From contig NZ_KB910516.1 of assembly GCF_000372825.1 (NCBI RefSeq), positions 838,011 to 902,010 on the forward strand: a DNA stretch of 64,000 nt. Direction: 5' to 3'. The notes below the pieces were generated by a model. It ran no database searches. It was not told the origin of the DNA and saw only the letters and a list, made by a program, of their open reading frames with translations. This document shows, piece after piece, positions 39,395 to 48,816 of this stretch (positions within the stretch are counted from its first letter, which is position 1; each line of letters opens with the position of its first letter). Source of the DNA: Methylobacterium sp. 77 (GTDB lineage Bacteria; Pseudomonadota; Alphaproteobacteria; Rhizobiales; Beijerinckiaceae). Both the position numbers and the translations under genes were made by a program.

Positions 39395-40429
39395 TCAGAG
39401 GGCGCCGGCCGCGGACAGGAAGGAATGGGCGCCGTAATAGAGCCCGATGAAGGTGGCGAGCGCTGCACCGTAGCCCACCGGGAGAGCCGCCAGCTGCCGC
39501 ACTCGCAGCGGAACCTTCACATCGTCGGCGGCGATGGCGATCATCGCCACGATGATCGGGGAATGGCCGATCGCGTCGACCTTACCGAACTCGAAGATCG
39601 CCGAGATGAAGGTCGCCGCCAGCATGATGGCTGCCATGCGACGGACCAGGGGCGTGCAGATCAGCGCGAAGGCGAGGGCGAATTCCACGGCGCCGGCAGC
39701 CTTCATGAAATACGCGCCGTCGAAGCCGAGCGTCATCGCCGGATGCTCGATGAAGAGCGGAAACGACCATTGCGGGTAGGCCCATTTCTCCACCGAGGCC
39801 CACATCAACGTCACCGCGGCGGTGTAACGGACGATGTCGAGGGGGCGGATACCGAACAAGGTCCGCCGCAGGCCGGTGAGGGCGAGATAGGCGGCGACGC
39901 CGAGGAAGACCGGGTAATCCGCGAGGTGGAAGACGCCGTAATTCGCCACGGCGATCCCGAACAGGATCACGATACCGAGCGCCGAGAGCGGCATCGTCTG
40001 GCGCCACAGGAAGCCTACGGCAATCGCGAGCTGGAACCAGGGCAGGGCGGTGCTGGTGGTGGTCAGCTCGGGCGTGAGGATGATGCCGCCCATCGTCCAG
40101 AGCGAGACGAAGAAGGCGCCGCAGACCGCGCGGAACATCAGCTCGGTGTTCTGCCTGGCCCATGCCGTCACCCGGTCGAGAGACCGCACCATCGCCTCGC
40201 CGACGATCGTGCGCTCGAGCAGCGCACCGACGAACAGCGCCAGAAGCGAAACGAGGACGAGTTGCTCGAAGCTGTCGCACAGGACTTCGGCCAAGCCGAC
40301 GGGTGAGCCCGCGACGTCGAAGGCACAGAACCACTTGACGTGGGCACTCGCCGCGGTGGCGCTCGTCACGCTCAGCACCAAAGCCGCCGACACTGCAACC
40401 GGACCGGGCAACCCACAACGAAGACTCAT
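39395..40429 (-). CDS. Multi-pass membrane protein of unknown function (DoxX-like)
   Basis: 344 aa. A signal-like N-terminus (VAVSAALVLSVTSATAASAHVKW) is followed by about eight hydrophobic helices. The C-terminal half (SVEKWAYPQWSFPLFIEHP..FDGAYFMKAAGAVEFALAFALI) resembles DoxX/DoxD-type membrane proteins. Convergent with the copper protein gene 29 nt away. Substrate and partner unknown. Confidence 0.8.
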   Translation of the reverse strand: MSLRCGLPGPVAVSAALVLSVTSATAASAHVKWFCAFDVAGSPVGLAEVLCDSFEQLVLVSLLALFVGALLERTIVGEAMVRSLDRVTAWARQNTELMFRAVCGAFFVSLWTMGGIILTPELTTTSTALPWFQLAIAVGFLWRQTMPLSALGIVILFGIAVANYGVFHLADYPVFLGVAAYLALTGLRRTLFGIRPLDIVRYTAAVTLMWASVEKWAYPQWSFPLFIEHPAMTLGFDGAYFMKAAGAVEFALAFALICTPLVRRMAAIMLAATFISAIFEFGKVDAIGHSPIIVAMIAIAADDVKVPLRVRQLAALPVGYGAALATFIGLYYGAHSFLSAAGAL

Positions 40430-40781
40430 GAGATGAGGCCTTGGCGAAAACTGCAGCGCCGATGACCGGCGGCAGCGAGAGTTGTTTTACTTAGTTTTTC
40501 CCGGCCTTGGAAGGTACTTGTTAACGAATATTAAGCAGTGGTTAACGCCCCGGAGGCTTCGACGATCCCGATACGATGAGCCTTCGCCCCAGCGCCGACA
40601 GACGGTGCAGCGGCGGCGTAAAGGGCAGGCAAGGCGGATGACGTGGCAGGAACGCGTCGTTCTTGAGCAAGCGCCCTAACCTTTCGTAGAGGCTGGCCGC
40701 AGGATCTTTCAGCGAACACTAGCGTTCGCTAACGATCCGGGGTCTATGCCCAAGCTTCACGCGGAGAAAAGGGGCTCTTGC
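40430..40781. other. Intergenic region with no supported gene
   Basis: 352 nt between the membrane protein gene (-) and a small ORF (+). It holds AT-richer stretches (around 40,485-40,545) suitable for promoters. A 65-codon frame at 40,482-40,679 has a very basic, low-complexity product and no ribosome-binding site, so I do not call it. Confidence 0.5.
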
Positions 40782-40943
40782 ATGATCGCGACACTCAGCT
40801 TGTCGAGCCTGATCGCTGGCGGCACATTGTCTTACGCCTCGGTGCGGGTGCCGACGCGTGCCGCGACCTACGAGACCTGGGGCGGATCGCTGCTGATCGT
40901 AGGCCTCTCCCTCGCCGGCGCCGGCTTGGCCCTGTTTCGCTAG
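40782..40943 (+). CDS. Small two-helix membrane protein
   Basis: 53 aa from ATG 40782 with AAGGGG (40769-40774) 7 nt upstream. Two hydrophobic segments (IATLSLSSLIAGGTLSYA and GGSLLIVGLSLAGAGLALF) flank a short polar loop. No homologue recalled; likely real because of its layout and ribosome-binding site. An in-frame ATG at 40746 would add a polar 12-residue lead. Confidence 0.55.
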   Translation: MIATLSLSSLIAGGTLSYASVRVPTRAATYETWGGSLLIVGLSLAGAGLALFR

Positions 40944-41076
40944 CGGCGTATCCGACCCGACACCATCAGGCCGACGGCTCTCAATCGGGGTTCATCTCGG
41001 CCGAGAGCGCTCGGGGTATCAGGCTGAACGGACGGTAACGCTCAACGTCGGCTCGGAAGCGATCGAGCCTGCCCCC

Positions 41077-42111
41077 TCAACGCGAGGCAGCCTCCTGCTT
41101 CGGCCCCGCCGAAGTCAGTGTCTCCAGGAAAGCCAGGAGATCGGCCTTCTCAGTCTCGGACAGGCGGAGCGGCCTGATCTTGGGAGAACGGCTCGGGCGT
41201 TCGATGCCGCCCCGGTCGTAGAGATCGATCACGGCGCGCAGGGTCGCCACCGAACCGTCATGCATGTAGGGGCCGCGCTGCGCGACGTCGCGAAGGGTGG
41301 GAGTCTTGAAGGCGTAGCGCAGGCCCTTCGATGTCGGAAACAATCGGCCCCGCCCGACATCGTCGTCCCGGCCGACGCCGATGTCGTGGAACGAGCCGTC
41401 GGTGAAGGCCCACCCGCCATGGCACTCGGTGCAACGCGCCTTGCCATTGAAGAGTGCGAAACCCGCTTGTGCGGAGGCTCCGATCGCCGACGCATCACCG
41501 TTGAGCCAACGGTCGAACGGTGCCTCTCCCGAGACGATGGTGCGCTGGAACGCGGCGAGCGCCCGCTCGATGCCGGCGCGCGTGATCGCCCGATCCGCGA
41601 AGGCCCTGGCGAAGGCGGAGACGTAGTCCGGATCGGCCCGCAGACGGGCAATCAGTTCCACTTCGGAGAAGTTCATCAGATTGGCGCCCTCGATCGGCGT
41701 GAAGGCCACCGATTCGAGATTCGGGAACTTGCCGTCCCAACCGAGGGGCTGCAACCAGGCGACGTTGAGCAGAGTCGGCGTGCGCAGCTTCAACTCGATA
41801 CCGGGCTCGCCGATGCCACGCATGCGTCCGTCACCCCAATGCTGTGCCGGGTCGTGGCAGGAAGCACAGGCGATGGTGCGGGATCGCGACAGATCCGGAT
41901 CGAAGAACAATTGCCGGCCAAGCGCGACCTGAGCCGCCGTATCCGGGCCGCCCTCGGGAACGGGCATCTCGGACGGCCGACCGAAAGCGCTACGCCAAGC
42001 AGCGGCGTCGGCGCTCATGCTGCGGACGGCGAACACACTCGCGCCGACCGCTGCCGCGACCGAAACCATCACCGCCACCTGGACGAAAGTCGAGCCTGCC
42101 TTTCGGGTCAT
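41077..42111 (-). CDS. Dihaem cytochrome c peroxidase-like protein
   Basis: 344 aa, periplasmic, anchored or exported by an N-terminal hydrophobic segment (about 10-29). Two haem sites: CASCH 82-86 and CTECH 227-231. The sequences LGRQLFFDPDLS, TPTLLNVAW and YAFKTPTLRDVAQRGPYMHDGS mark the bacterial CCP/MauG family. Probable H2O2 reduction with electrons from a small cytochrome or cupredoxin. MauG-type oxidation chemistry cannot be excluded from sequence. Confidence 0.9.
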   Translation of the reverse strand: MTRKAGSTFVQVAVMVSVAAAVGASVFAVRSMSADAAAWRSAFGRPSEMPVPEGGPDTAAQVALGRQLFFDPDLSRSRTIACASCHDPAQHWGDGRMRGIGEPGIELKLRTPTLLNVAWLQPLGWDGKFPNLESVAFTPIEGANLMNFSEVELIARLRADPDYVSAFARAFADRAITRAGIERALAAFQRTIVSGEAPFDRWLNGDASAIGASAQAGFALFNGKARCTECHGGWAFTDGSFHDIGVGRDDDVGRGRLFPTSKGLRYAFKTPTLRDVAQRGPYMHDGSVATLRAVIDLYDRGGIERPSRSPKIRPLRLSETEKADLLAFLETLTSAGPKQEAASR

Positions 42112-42206
42112 CCTGCTCTCCGACGACTCGGGCTAGGACGTTTCGATTAAGATTGTGTTGCCATCTCTGCTTGCACCGATGGCCGCCTGCGCGGGATGAG
42201 GTGATG

Positions 42207-43406
42207 TCACGGGGTCGAGCGGGCCTCGCGGACCGGACGCGGCGCGAGAAGGAGGACGAGGGCGCCGGCGATCATGCAGGTCACCGACCCGAGGAGAACA
42301 CCGATCTTGGTCTCGGTTTCGAGATCGGGGCTGTCGGCAAAAGCGAGCAGGCCGATGAACAGGCTCATCGTGAAGCCGACGCCGCAGAGCAGCGACAGAC
42401 CGTAGAGCTGCCACCAGCCGGCATGGGCGGGCCGTTGGGCGAGACCGAGCTTCACGGCTGCGACCACGGCGCCGAAGACGCCGATCTGCTTGCCGACGAA
42501 CAGGCCCAGGGCGACACCCAGCGTCACCGGATCGAGCAGCATCTTGGAGGTCATGCCCGCGAACGAGACGCCGGCATTGGCGAACCCGAACACCGGCAGC
42601 ACCAGATAGGACGACCAAGGATGGATCGCATGCTCCAGGATATGCAGCGGCGAGGTCGGGTCGTCGGGCTTGCCGACGCTGAGGCGGAGCGGGATCGTCA
42701 GGGCCAGCAGCACGCCGGCGATGGTCGCGTGGATGCCGGACTTCAGCACCAGGAACCACAGCACCGCGCCGAGGACCAGGTAGGGCGTCAGCTGGCTCAC
42801 CCCGGCCCTGTTCATTCCGACCAGGATCACGAACACGGCCGCCGCGCCGCCGAGCATCGGAAGCGACAGGTCGGCCGTGTAGAACGCGGCGATGATGAGC
42901 ACCGCCCCGAGATCGTCGATGATGGCCAGCGCCGTGAGGAAGATCTTGAGCGAGACCGGCACGCGCGATCCGAGCAGGGCCAGTACGCCGAGCGCGAACG
43001 CGATGTCGGTGGCCGTCGGGATCGCCCAGCCGCGCAGGGTCTCCGGCGAGGACCGGTTGATCAGGACGTAGACCAGGGCCGGGGCGACCATCCCGCCGAG
43101 CGCCGCGACTCCCGGCAGGACGCGGTCGGGCCATGTCCTCAGCCGCCCGTCGAGCACCTCGCGCTTGATCTCCAGGCCGACCAGCAGGAAGAACACGGCC
43201 ATCAGCCCATCATTGACCCAGTGGAGCACGCTGAGGCCCGCCACGTAGGTCTTGAGCGTGGAAAAGTAGATCTCCGCCCAGCCCGAATTCGCGATGACGA
43301 GCGCCAGGACGGCGCTCGTCATCAGGACGAGGCCGCCGCTCGCTTCGCTCTTGAGGGCAGCGCGCAGGGCGGAGACAGGACGGCGTAGGGGCGAGTTTTC
43401 GAGCAT
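42207..43406 (-). CDS. nhaA: Na+/H+ antiporter NhaA
   Basis: Electrogenic inner-membrane Na+/H+ exchanger. 399 aa with about 12 helices. Family motifs: [24 protein letters not shown] near residue 65, and the paired aspartates in [15 protein letters not shown] (about residues 160-175) that carry ion exchange. Stands between two unrelated minus-strand genes. Confidence 0.96.
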   Translation of the reverse strand: MLENSPLRRPVSALRAALKSEASGGLVLMTSAVLALVIANSGWAEIYFSTLKTYVAGLSVLHWVNDGLMAVFFLLVGLEIKREVLDGRLRTWPDRVLPGVAALGGMVAPALVYVLINRSSPETLRGWAIPTATDIAFALGVLALLGSRVPVSLKIFLTALAIIDDLGAVLIIAAFYTADLSLPMLGGAAAVFVILVGMNRAGVSQLTPYLVLGAVLWFLVLKSGIHATIAGVLLALTIPLRLSVGKPDDPTSPLHILEHAIHPWSSYLVLPVFGFANAGVSFAGMTSKMLLDPVTLGVALGLFVGKQIGVFGAVVAAVKLGLAQRPAHAGWWQLYGLSLLCGVGFTMSLFIGLLAFADSPDLETETKIGVLLGSVTCMIAGALVLLLAPRPVREARSTP

Positions 43407-43530
43407 GCCCTACGCCTGCCAGCGATCGAACACGGCCGCAACCGGGTGGTGCGCCTGAAAGCGGCCCTTCCTTCCACAGCCGGAAAGGATCGTGTCCCGG
43501 TGTGCTCGGCGCGTCGCGAAAATCGGCCGG

Positions 43531-46212
43531 CTATCGAACTCCCGGTCCCGACCCGTCCGAGCCCGGTCGTTGCGCGCGCTGGTGCATCAGGTTGAGGATC
43601 AGCGCCGTCCAGCCGGTCTGGTGGGAGGCGCCGAGGCCGCGGCCGGTATCGCCGTCGAAGAACTCGTGGAACAGCAAAGCCTCCTCCGCGCCGGGTGCCG
43701 ACGCGATCGGCGCACGATCGCCGAAGGCCGGTCGCCGCCCGTCCTCGCCCTTGGCGAAGAGAGAGATCAGACGATCGGTGAGGGCGTCGGCGATGGCGTT
43801 CAGGGTGAGGAAGACACCCGATCCCGTTGGATACTCCACCACGAAGTCGTCGCCGTAATAGGAGTGGAACCTCCGCAGCGCCTCGACGACGAGGTAGTTT
43901 ATCGGCATCCAGACCGGCCCGCGCCAGTTCGAATTGCCGCCGAACATGTTCGAGGTGGAATCGGCCGGGTCGTAGCGCACCGTGAACGCGTCGCCGAACC
44001 CGTTGAGGGAATAGGGCCGCTCCAGATGTGCCTTCGACAGGGAGCGCACGCCGTGGTCGGAGAGGAACTCGGCCTCGTCGAGCATGCGCCGCAGCAGCGC
44101 CTTCATCCGGTGTCCGCGCAGCAGCGACAGCAGCTTCCGGTCTCCGACGCCGCCCTCGTCCCAGCGCGAGACGAGGCAGGCGAGATGGGGGCGGTTCTCG
44201 AGCAGCCAGTTCAGGCGCCGGGCGAAATCCGGCAGCCGCTGCAGCACGGACGGTTCGATGACCTCGACCGCGAAGAGCGGCACCAGCCCCACCACGGAGC
44301 GGACGCGCAACGGCAGCATGCCGCCGCCGGGAATGTCGACCTCGTCGTAATAGAACTCGTCCTCCTCGTCCCACAGGCCGAAGCCCTCGCCGCCCATGTC
44401 GGTCATCGCCTCGGCGATGAGGAGGAAGTGCTCGAAGAATTTCGAGGCGGTGCTCTCGTAGACGTCGTTATGGAGCGCGAGCTCCAGGGCGATGCGCATC
44501 ATGTTGAGCGAGTACATCGCCATCCAGGCGGTGCCGTCGGCCTGGTGGATGCGGCCGAAGCCGGGCGGCGGCCGCGACCGGTCGAACACGCCGACATTGT
44601 CGAGGCCGAGGAAGCCGCCCTGGAAGACGTTGCGGCCGTCCGCGTCCTTGCGGTTCACCCACCAGGTGAAGTTGATGAGGAGCTTGTGGAAGACGCCCTC
44701 CAGGAAGGCGAGGTCGCCGCGCCCGCCGCGCCGGTCGCGGTCGATCTCGAACACCCGGTAGGTGGCCCAGGCATGGACCGGCGGGTTGGCGTCGCCGAAC
44801 TCCCATTCATAGGCCGGGAGCTGGCCATTGGGGTGCATGTACCATTCGCGCGTCAGCAGCAGGAGTTGCTTCTTGGCGAAGTCCGGGTCGAGCAGCGCCA
44901 GCGGCAGGCAGTGGAAGGCGAGGTCCCAGGCCGCGAACCAGGGATATTCCCACGCGTCGGGCATGGAGAGCACGTCGGCCCCGGCGAAATGACGCCAATG
45001 GATGTTGCGCCCGCCGTCGCGCTCGCGGGGAGGGGCCGGCTGGAGCGGATCGCCCTTCAGCCAGAGCCGCACGTCGAAGCAATAGAGCTGCTTCGACCAG
45101 ATCAGCCCGGCGGAGGCCTGCCGGAAGATCGCGCGCGAATCCGCGTCGGCGATCCCGTCCTGAAGCGCGTCGTAGAAGGCATCCGCCTCGGCGATGCGGC
45201 GCAGCAGGATGGCACCTTCGTGGTCGACAGGGCGGGGCCGCGAGCCCGCGGACAGCCTCAGACTGACGCGCTTCGACTCGCCGGGCTCGAGACGAAGCGC
45301 GTAATGCAGGCCGAGCTTGGTCCCCGCATCCCGCCGCACGGCGGATTCGTCGCCTCCGACGATGGCGGCGTGAAGCCCGTCCTTGAACGGGCCGGCGGCA
45401 TCGGGCTGCCAGCCATGCAGGCGCAGGTTGGTGTCGTTCTCGCAGAACAGCACCTCCGGCTCGCCGTCGAAGGAGAGCCGGTAGCGGCCGAGGCGCGGGT
45501 GTTCGCAGGCGATGCTTCCATCGGGCTGGATCGCCATCCGCGGCCGCGATTCCGGCTTTCCCTCGCGCCAGGACCAGATGTTGCGGAACCAGAGCTGCGG
45601 CACGAGGCGGAGTTCGGCGGCGTCCGGGCCACGGTTCGTCGCCGTGATGACGGCGTGGATGTCGTCGATGTCCTCCTTGGCGTATTCGACGGTCACATCG
45701 AAGAACCGGTTCTCGCCGAAGACCCCCGTCTCCTCGATCTCGTATTCCGGCTGGTCGCGGCCACGACGCAGACCCTCGCGGACGAGATCGTCGTAGGGAA
45801 AGGCGGCCTGCGGATAGCGGTAGAGGAATTTCAGGTAGGCATGGCTCGGGGTCGCATCGAGGTAGTGATAGACCTCCTTGACGTCCTCGCCGTGGTTGCC
45901 TTCCTCGTTCGTCAGCCCGAACAGCCGTTCCTTGAGGATGTAGTCGCGGCCGTTCCAGAGGGCGAGCGACAGGCACATCTGCCCACGCTCGTCGCAGATG
46001 CCGGCGAGCCCGTCCTCACCCCAGCGATAGGCGCGCGAGCGCGCCTCCTCATGGGGCAGCGAGCGCCAGGCATTGCCGTCGCGGCTGTAATCCTCGCGCA
46101 CCGTCCCCCATTGGCGCTCGCTGAGATACGGCCCCCACAGGGACCACGCGCGCTCGCCACGCGCCTGCTCGGCGATGCGACGGCGCTCCGCCCAGCCATC
46201 CAGCTCGCTCAC
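43531..46212 (-). CDS. GH63-like glucosidase family protein
   Basis: 893 aa from GTG 46212, preceded by AAGGA 7 nt upstream. Cytoplasmic, no signal peptide. N-terminal beta-rich part (GPYLSERQWGTVREDYS near residue 25) and a C-terminal (alpha/alpha)6 barrel with SNWRGPVWMPINYLVVEALRRF near 780 and AWDLAFHCLPLALLD near 465, as in GH63 and related glucosidases of bacteria. Probably cuts or remodels an alpha-glucoside such as a compatible solute or storage glucan. Substrate not deducible. Confidence 0.85.
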   Translation of the reverse strand: MSELDGWAERRRIAEQARGERAWSLWGPYLSERQWGTVREDYSRDGNAWRSLPHEEARSRAYRWGEDGLAGICDERGQMCLSLALWNGRDYILKERLFGLTNEEGNHGEDVKEVYHYLDATPSHAYLKFLYRYPQAAFPYDDLVREGLRRGRDQPEYEIEETGVFGENRFFDVTVEYAKEDIDDIHAVITATNRGPDAAELRLVPQLWFRNIWSWREGKPESRPRMAIQPDGSIACEHPRLGRYRLSFDGEPEVLFCENDTNLRLHGWQPDAAGPFKDGLHAAIVGGDESAVRRDAGTKLGLHYALRLEPGESKRVSLRLSAGSRPRPVDHEGAILLRRIAEADAFYDALQDGIADADSRAIFRQASAGLIWSKQLYCFDVRLWLKGDPLQPAPPRERDGGRNIHWRHFAGADVLSMPDAWEYPWFAAWDLAFHCLPLALLDPDFAKKQLLLLTREWYMHPNGQLPAYEWEFGDANPPVHAWATYRVFEIDRDRRGGRGDLAFLEGVFHKLLINFTWWVNRKDADGRNVFQGGFLGLDNVGVFDRSRPPPGFGRIHQADGTAWMAMYSLNMMRIALELALHNDVYESTASKFFEHFLLIAEAMTDMGGEGFGLWDEEDEFYYDEVDIPGGGMLPLRVRSVVGLVPLFAVEVIEPSVLQRLPDFARRLNWLLENRPHLACLVSRWDEGGVGDRKLLSLLRGHRMKALLRRMLDEAEFLSDHGVRSLSKAHLERPYSLNGFGDAFTVRYDPADSTSNMFGGNSNWRGPVWMPINYLVVEALRRFHSYYGDDFVVEYPTGSGVFLTLNAIADALTDRLISLFAKGEDGRRPAFGDRAPIASAPGAEEALLFHEFFDGDTGRGLGASHQTGWTALILNLMHQRAQRPGSDGSGPGVR

Positions 46213-46628
46213 GCCGATTTCCTTCGGCCGGGACCGGGCCGGAAGGCCCGGCTTCGTTCCGCGATCGGACGGGGCACGGCAAGGCGAGGGATCGTGCGGT
46301 GGGGTTCGTGAAGCAGCGGATGGGCAGTCATCGGTCCCGATGGGCTTTGGCTCAGTCGGGGCCGAGATGCACCATCGGCGCCAAGCTCGGACTTGGCCTT
46401 GAGGCAAGCTCCAACTTGGCCGTCAGGCAAGCTCCAACTTGGCCTCGAGGCAAGCGCTCAACGGGCCGAGGAGAACGCACCGGAAAGGTCGGCGCCCAAT
46501 CCACCCATACGGTGACGGTTCACGCTGGCGTCACGGATTGGTGCGCTTGATCCTGTGTAAAATGGGCGGCGGCCGGAGGACCACTCTGCTAGCCTTCGCC
46601 TCCACGACGACAGCCTGATCGCGATGCC
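46213..46628. other. Divergent intergenic region with tandem repeats
   Basis: 416 nt between the GH63-like gene (-) and the PAP2 gene (+). No gene supported. It contains the 23-bp repeats listed below and must hold promoters for both genes; none could be assigned with confidence. Confidence 0.6.
46379..46470 (+). repeat. Four-copy 23-bp tandem repeat
   Basis: Units at 46379-46401, 46402-46424, 46425-46447 and 46448-46470. The two central units share AGGCAAGCTCCAACTTGGCC and differ only in the last three bases; the outer ones are degenerate. The core contains CAAG..CTTGG, an imperfect inverted repeat. Could be repeated binding sites or a polymerase-slippage product. Confidence 0.8.
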
Positions 46629-48053
46629 ATGGACCACGCCATCATGAAATACACTCTCAAGCTCGGGTTCATCGCGCTCTACGCCCTCGCCCCCGCCCCC
46701 GCGCTGGCACAAACGGCGACGAACCTCGAAGCCCTGCGCGGGCTGGCGCCGGTGAGCGCCCTCGCGGCGACGCCCGAGGGCAAGGCCGCGCTCGCCGCCA
46801 ACCTGAAGGTGACCGGCGACATTCAATTGGGCCGTCACGACCAGCCCTTGCTGCTGTCCTTCGCCGACCAGCAGCAGCTCGCCCTGCGCGACTGCTTCAT
46901 CACCGACGGCAATGCGGCGGAACTCGCCGACGGTCTGGGCACGTCGCTCGGAGACGCCTATCAGGCTAAGGCCCGCTACGAGGACTTCAAAACCTTCACC
47001 AATGTCTCAGGCAGCATCGCCCGGCTGATCGGCTACACCAACAACATCACCAAGTCGGATTCCAATTCGGGGAAGTACTTCTTCGCCAATGCAACGACGA
47101 ATGGCGAGGCGCCCGCCTCCGAGGCCGCCCGCGCGATCTTCACGACGATCGGCGGCACGCCGGATGTCTTCGGCAAGGCCTATGGCCGACCGGCCGGAAC
47201 GCCGGGGGCGGACGCCTTCGGCAATTCCCGCCCGTTCCAGACCGAGCCAAAGTTGCTCGCGTATCGGGGCGAGGATTACTTCGGTGCCGCCTCCCACAGC
47301 ATGGACTGGCTGCGGGGACCGAAACAGAACCTGACGGACAGCCCGTCCTATCCGAGCGGCCACACCACCTACGGCTACACGGAATCGCTGCTCCTCGCCC
47401 TCCTGGTCCCGGAGCGCTACCAGCAGATGATCGCGCGCGGGGCGGAGTACGGCAACAACCGGATCGTCGTCGGGGCCCATTACGCCATGGACGTGCTCGG
47501 CGGCCGGAGCGTCGCGCTCCACGCCGTCGCCCACCTGCTGGCCAACGACCCGGCCTATGTCGGACAGACCCGCGCGAACCCGGCCATCGTCAACGAAATG
47601 AGCCGCACGACCAACGATGCGGTGACCATCACCGACTATCCGGAAGCCCTGAAGGCGGCACGCGCGGATCTCCAGGCCTTCCTTAGCGAGCGCTGCGGCG
47701 ACACCGTGACCGCCTGCGCCGCCGCCGACCGGAGCCGGTTCAAGGATTCCGCGGCCAATGCGGCCATGTATGCATCCACCCAGACCTACGGCCTCCCGGT
47801 GGTGCATCCAGCCAGATCGAACATGGCGGTGGACGTCGGAAAGGCCGCGCCCGAGGCCGGATATCTCCTCACCGCCGCCTTTCCGGCGCTGACCCTGGCT
47901 GAGGCCAACGACATCCTGACATCCACCCTCGGTCCGGCCGGGGGCTTCCTCGACGACGGCTCGGCCTTCGGTCTCTATTCTCGCCTCGATCTCTATACAG
48001 CGGGGGGCAAAGCCGCCTCGCTCGCGGCGAGCCGGCGAGCCGCTGCCCCGTGA
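46629..48053 (+). CDS. Exported PAP2-type phosphatase
   Basis: 474 aa. N-terminal signal peptide (LGFIALYALAPAPALAQ, cleavage after AQ). PAP2/class A acid phosphatase motifs: PSYPSGHTT near residue 238 and NNRIVVGAHYAMDVLGG near 276, giving the catalytic His pair. Longer than simple PAP2 phosphatases by a 150-residue C-terminal extension. Probably periplasmic; substrate unknown. ATG 46644 is an alternative start. Confidence 0.9.
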   Translation: MDHAIMKYTLKLGFIALYALAPAPALAQTATNLEALRGLAPVSALAATPEGKAALAANLKVTGDIQLGRHDQPLLLSFADQQQLALRDCFITDGNAAELADGLGTSLGDAYQAKARYEDFKTFTNVSGSIARLIGYTNNITKSDSNSGKYFFANATTNGEAPASEAARAIFTTIGGTPDVFGKAYGRPAGTPGADAFGNSRPFQTEPKLLAYRGEDYFGAASHSMDWLRGPKQNLTDSPSYPSGHTTYGYTESLLLALLVPERYQQMIARGAEYGNNRIVVGAHYAMDVLGGRSVALHAVAHLLANDPAYVGQTRANPAIVNEMSRTTNDAVTITDYPEALKAARADLQAFLSERCGDTVTACAAADRSRFKDSAANAAMYASTQTYGLPVVHPARSNMAVDVGKAAPEAGYLLTAAFPALTLAEANDILTSTLGPAGGFLDDGSAFGLYSRLDLYTAGGKAASLAASRRAAAP

Positions 48054-48126
48054 CGATGCCGCCTCGGCCAGCGCGTTGAGATCGGTGGTCGAGGTTGTTG
48101 ACAGGGCAGGTGGCAACCTCCGGCTC

Positions 48127-48315
48127 TCAGGCTGACATGCGCTTGACCATGTGGACGATGCGGGCGTGGCCGGATTCGGAGTCGGGGTTCCGCAATTCAC
48201 GCATTCCCGGCGCCCGGCCGGTGGTCAAGAATATCAGGACCGTCAGCGCCAGGACCGTCTTGGCAAGATGTGTTTTGGCCAGACCCGTCTCGGCCAGCAC
48301 TGTCTCGGAGGTCAT
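48127..48315 (-). CDS. Possible small membrane protein
   Basis: 62 aa from ATG 48315 with AGAGGA 9 to 10 nt upstream. One hydrophobic helix (KTVLALTVLIFLTT) is followed by a polar tail RELRNPDSESGHARIVHMVK. The first 20 residues are a degenerate repeat around LAxTxLAKT. An overlapping plus-strand frame (48,095-48,433) is less convincing. Tentative. Confidence 0.42.
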   Translation of the reverse strand: MTSETVLAETGLAKTHLAKTVLALTVLIFLTTGRAPGMRELRNPDSESGHARIVHMVKRMSA

Positions 48316-48528
48316 CGCCCTTGCTTCCTCTGTGGGGGTAGCAGGGGCTCTACGTCCGGGACGGACCCGGCGAGTTGCGCGGGCGCACATCGAACCGAAG
48401 CAGTTCACGGAGGCGCGCGGGCATGATGAATGAAGGGTTGATCTCGCGCCTTTTCGGAGTGTCGTTCAGGCTTTGTTAGCCGTGACACCGGAGGATAAGT
48501 CGCATCTGCGTGAAGCGGGGCATCGTTC

Positions 48529-48654
48529 GTGCTCGACCTCATCTTTTACATCAGCGGCTCGGTCTGCGTCGTAGGTTGCCTGGCGCTGTGGGCTCTCCGC
48601 GAGCCGACGATCTCCTATCCGCGCGTGGAATGGGACGAGGACGTTCTCGGCTGA
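48529..48654 (+). CDS. Possible 41-aa single-helix membrane protein
   Basis: From GTG 48529. Helix YISGSVCVVGCLALWAL is followed by an acidic tail RVEWDEDVLG. The ribosome-binding site is weak (AGCGGGG). The clean helix plus charged tail suggests a genuine micro-protein. Nothing else supports it. Confidence 0.42.
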   Translation: MLDLIFYISGSVCVVGCLALWALREPTISYPRVEWDEDVLG

Positions 48655-48816
48655 TCGCCCGTCGTTCCGCATTCCCGGACCTTATTGGACGTCGGCCGGC
48701 GCGATCGACGCGACGCGATCATCGGGCTCACACCTGCCGCCCCTGACTTGGTGACAGGGAGCCGACCACCATCTCGCCCGTTGGGATGCTCATAGCCCGA
48801 GTGAACGCGGGGGCGG

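Noticed and set aside
40482..40679. 65-codon frame in the gap after the DoxX-like gene
   Set aside because: Very basic C-terminal half, no ribosome-binding site, no hydrophobic or structural logic.
43492..46311. 939-codon frame antisense to the GH63-like gene
   Set aside because: Composition is Arg/Glu/Val-rich filler typical of antisense frames; the minus strand has the enzyme motifs.
46379..46470. 23-bp repeats as a CRISPR array
   Set aside because: Units are directly adjacent with no spacers and there are no cas genes.
48095..48433. 112-codon + strand frame overlapping the 62-aa minus-strand ORF
   Set aside because: No ribosome-binding site and composition like an antisense shadow; the minus-strand frame has a cleaner helix and start.
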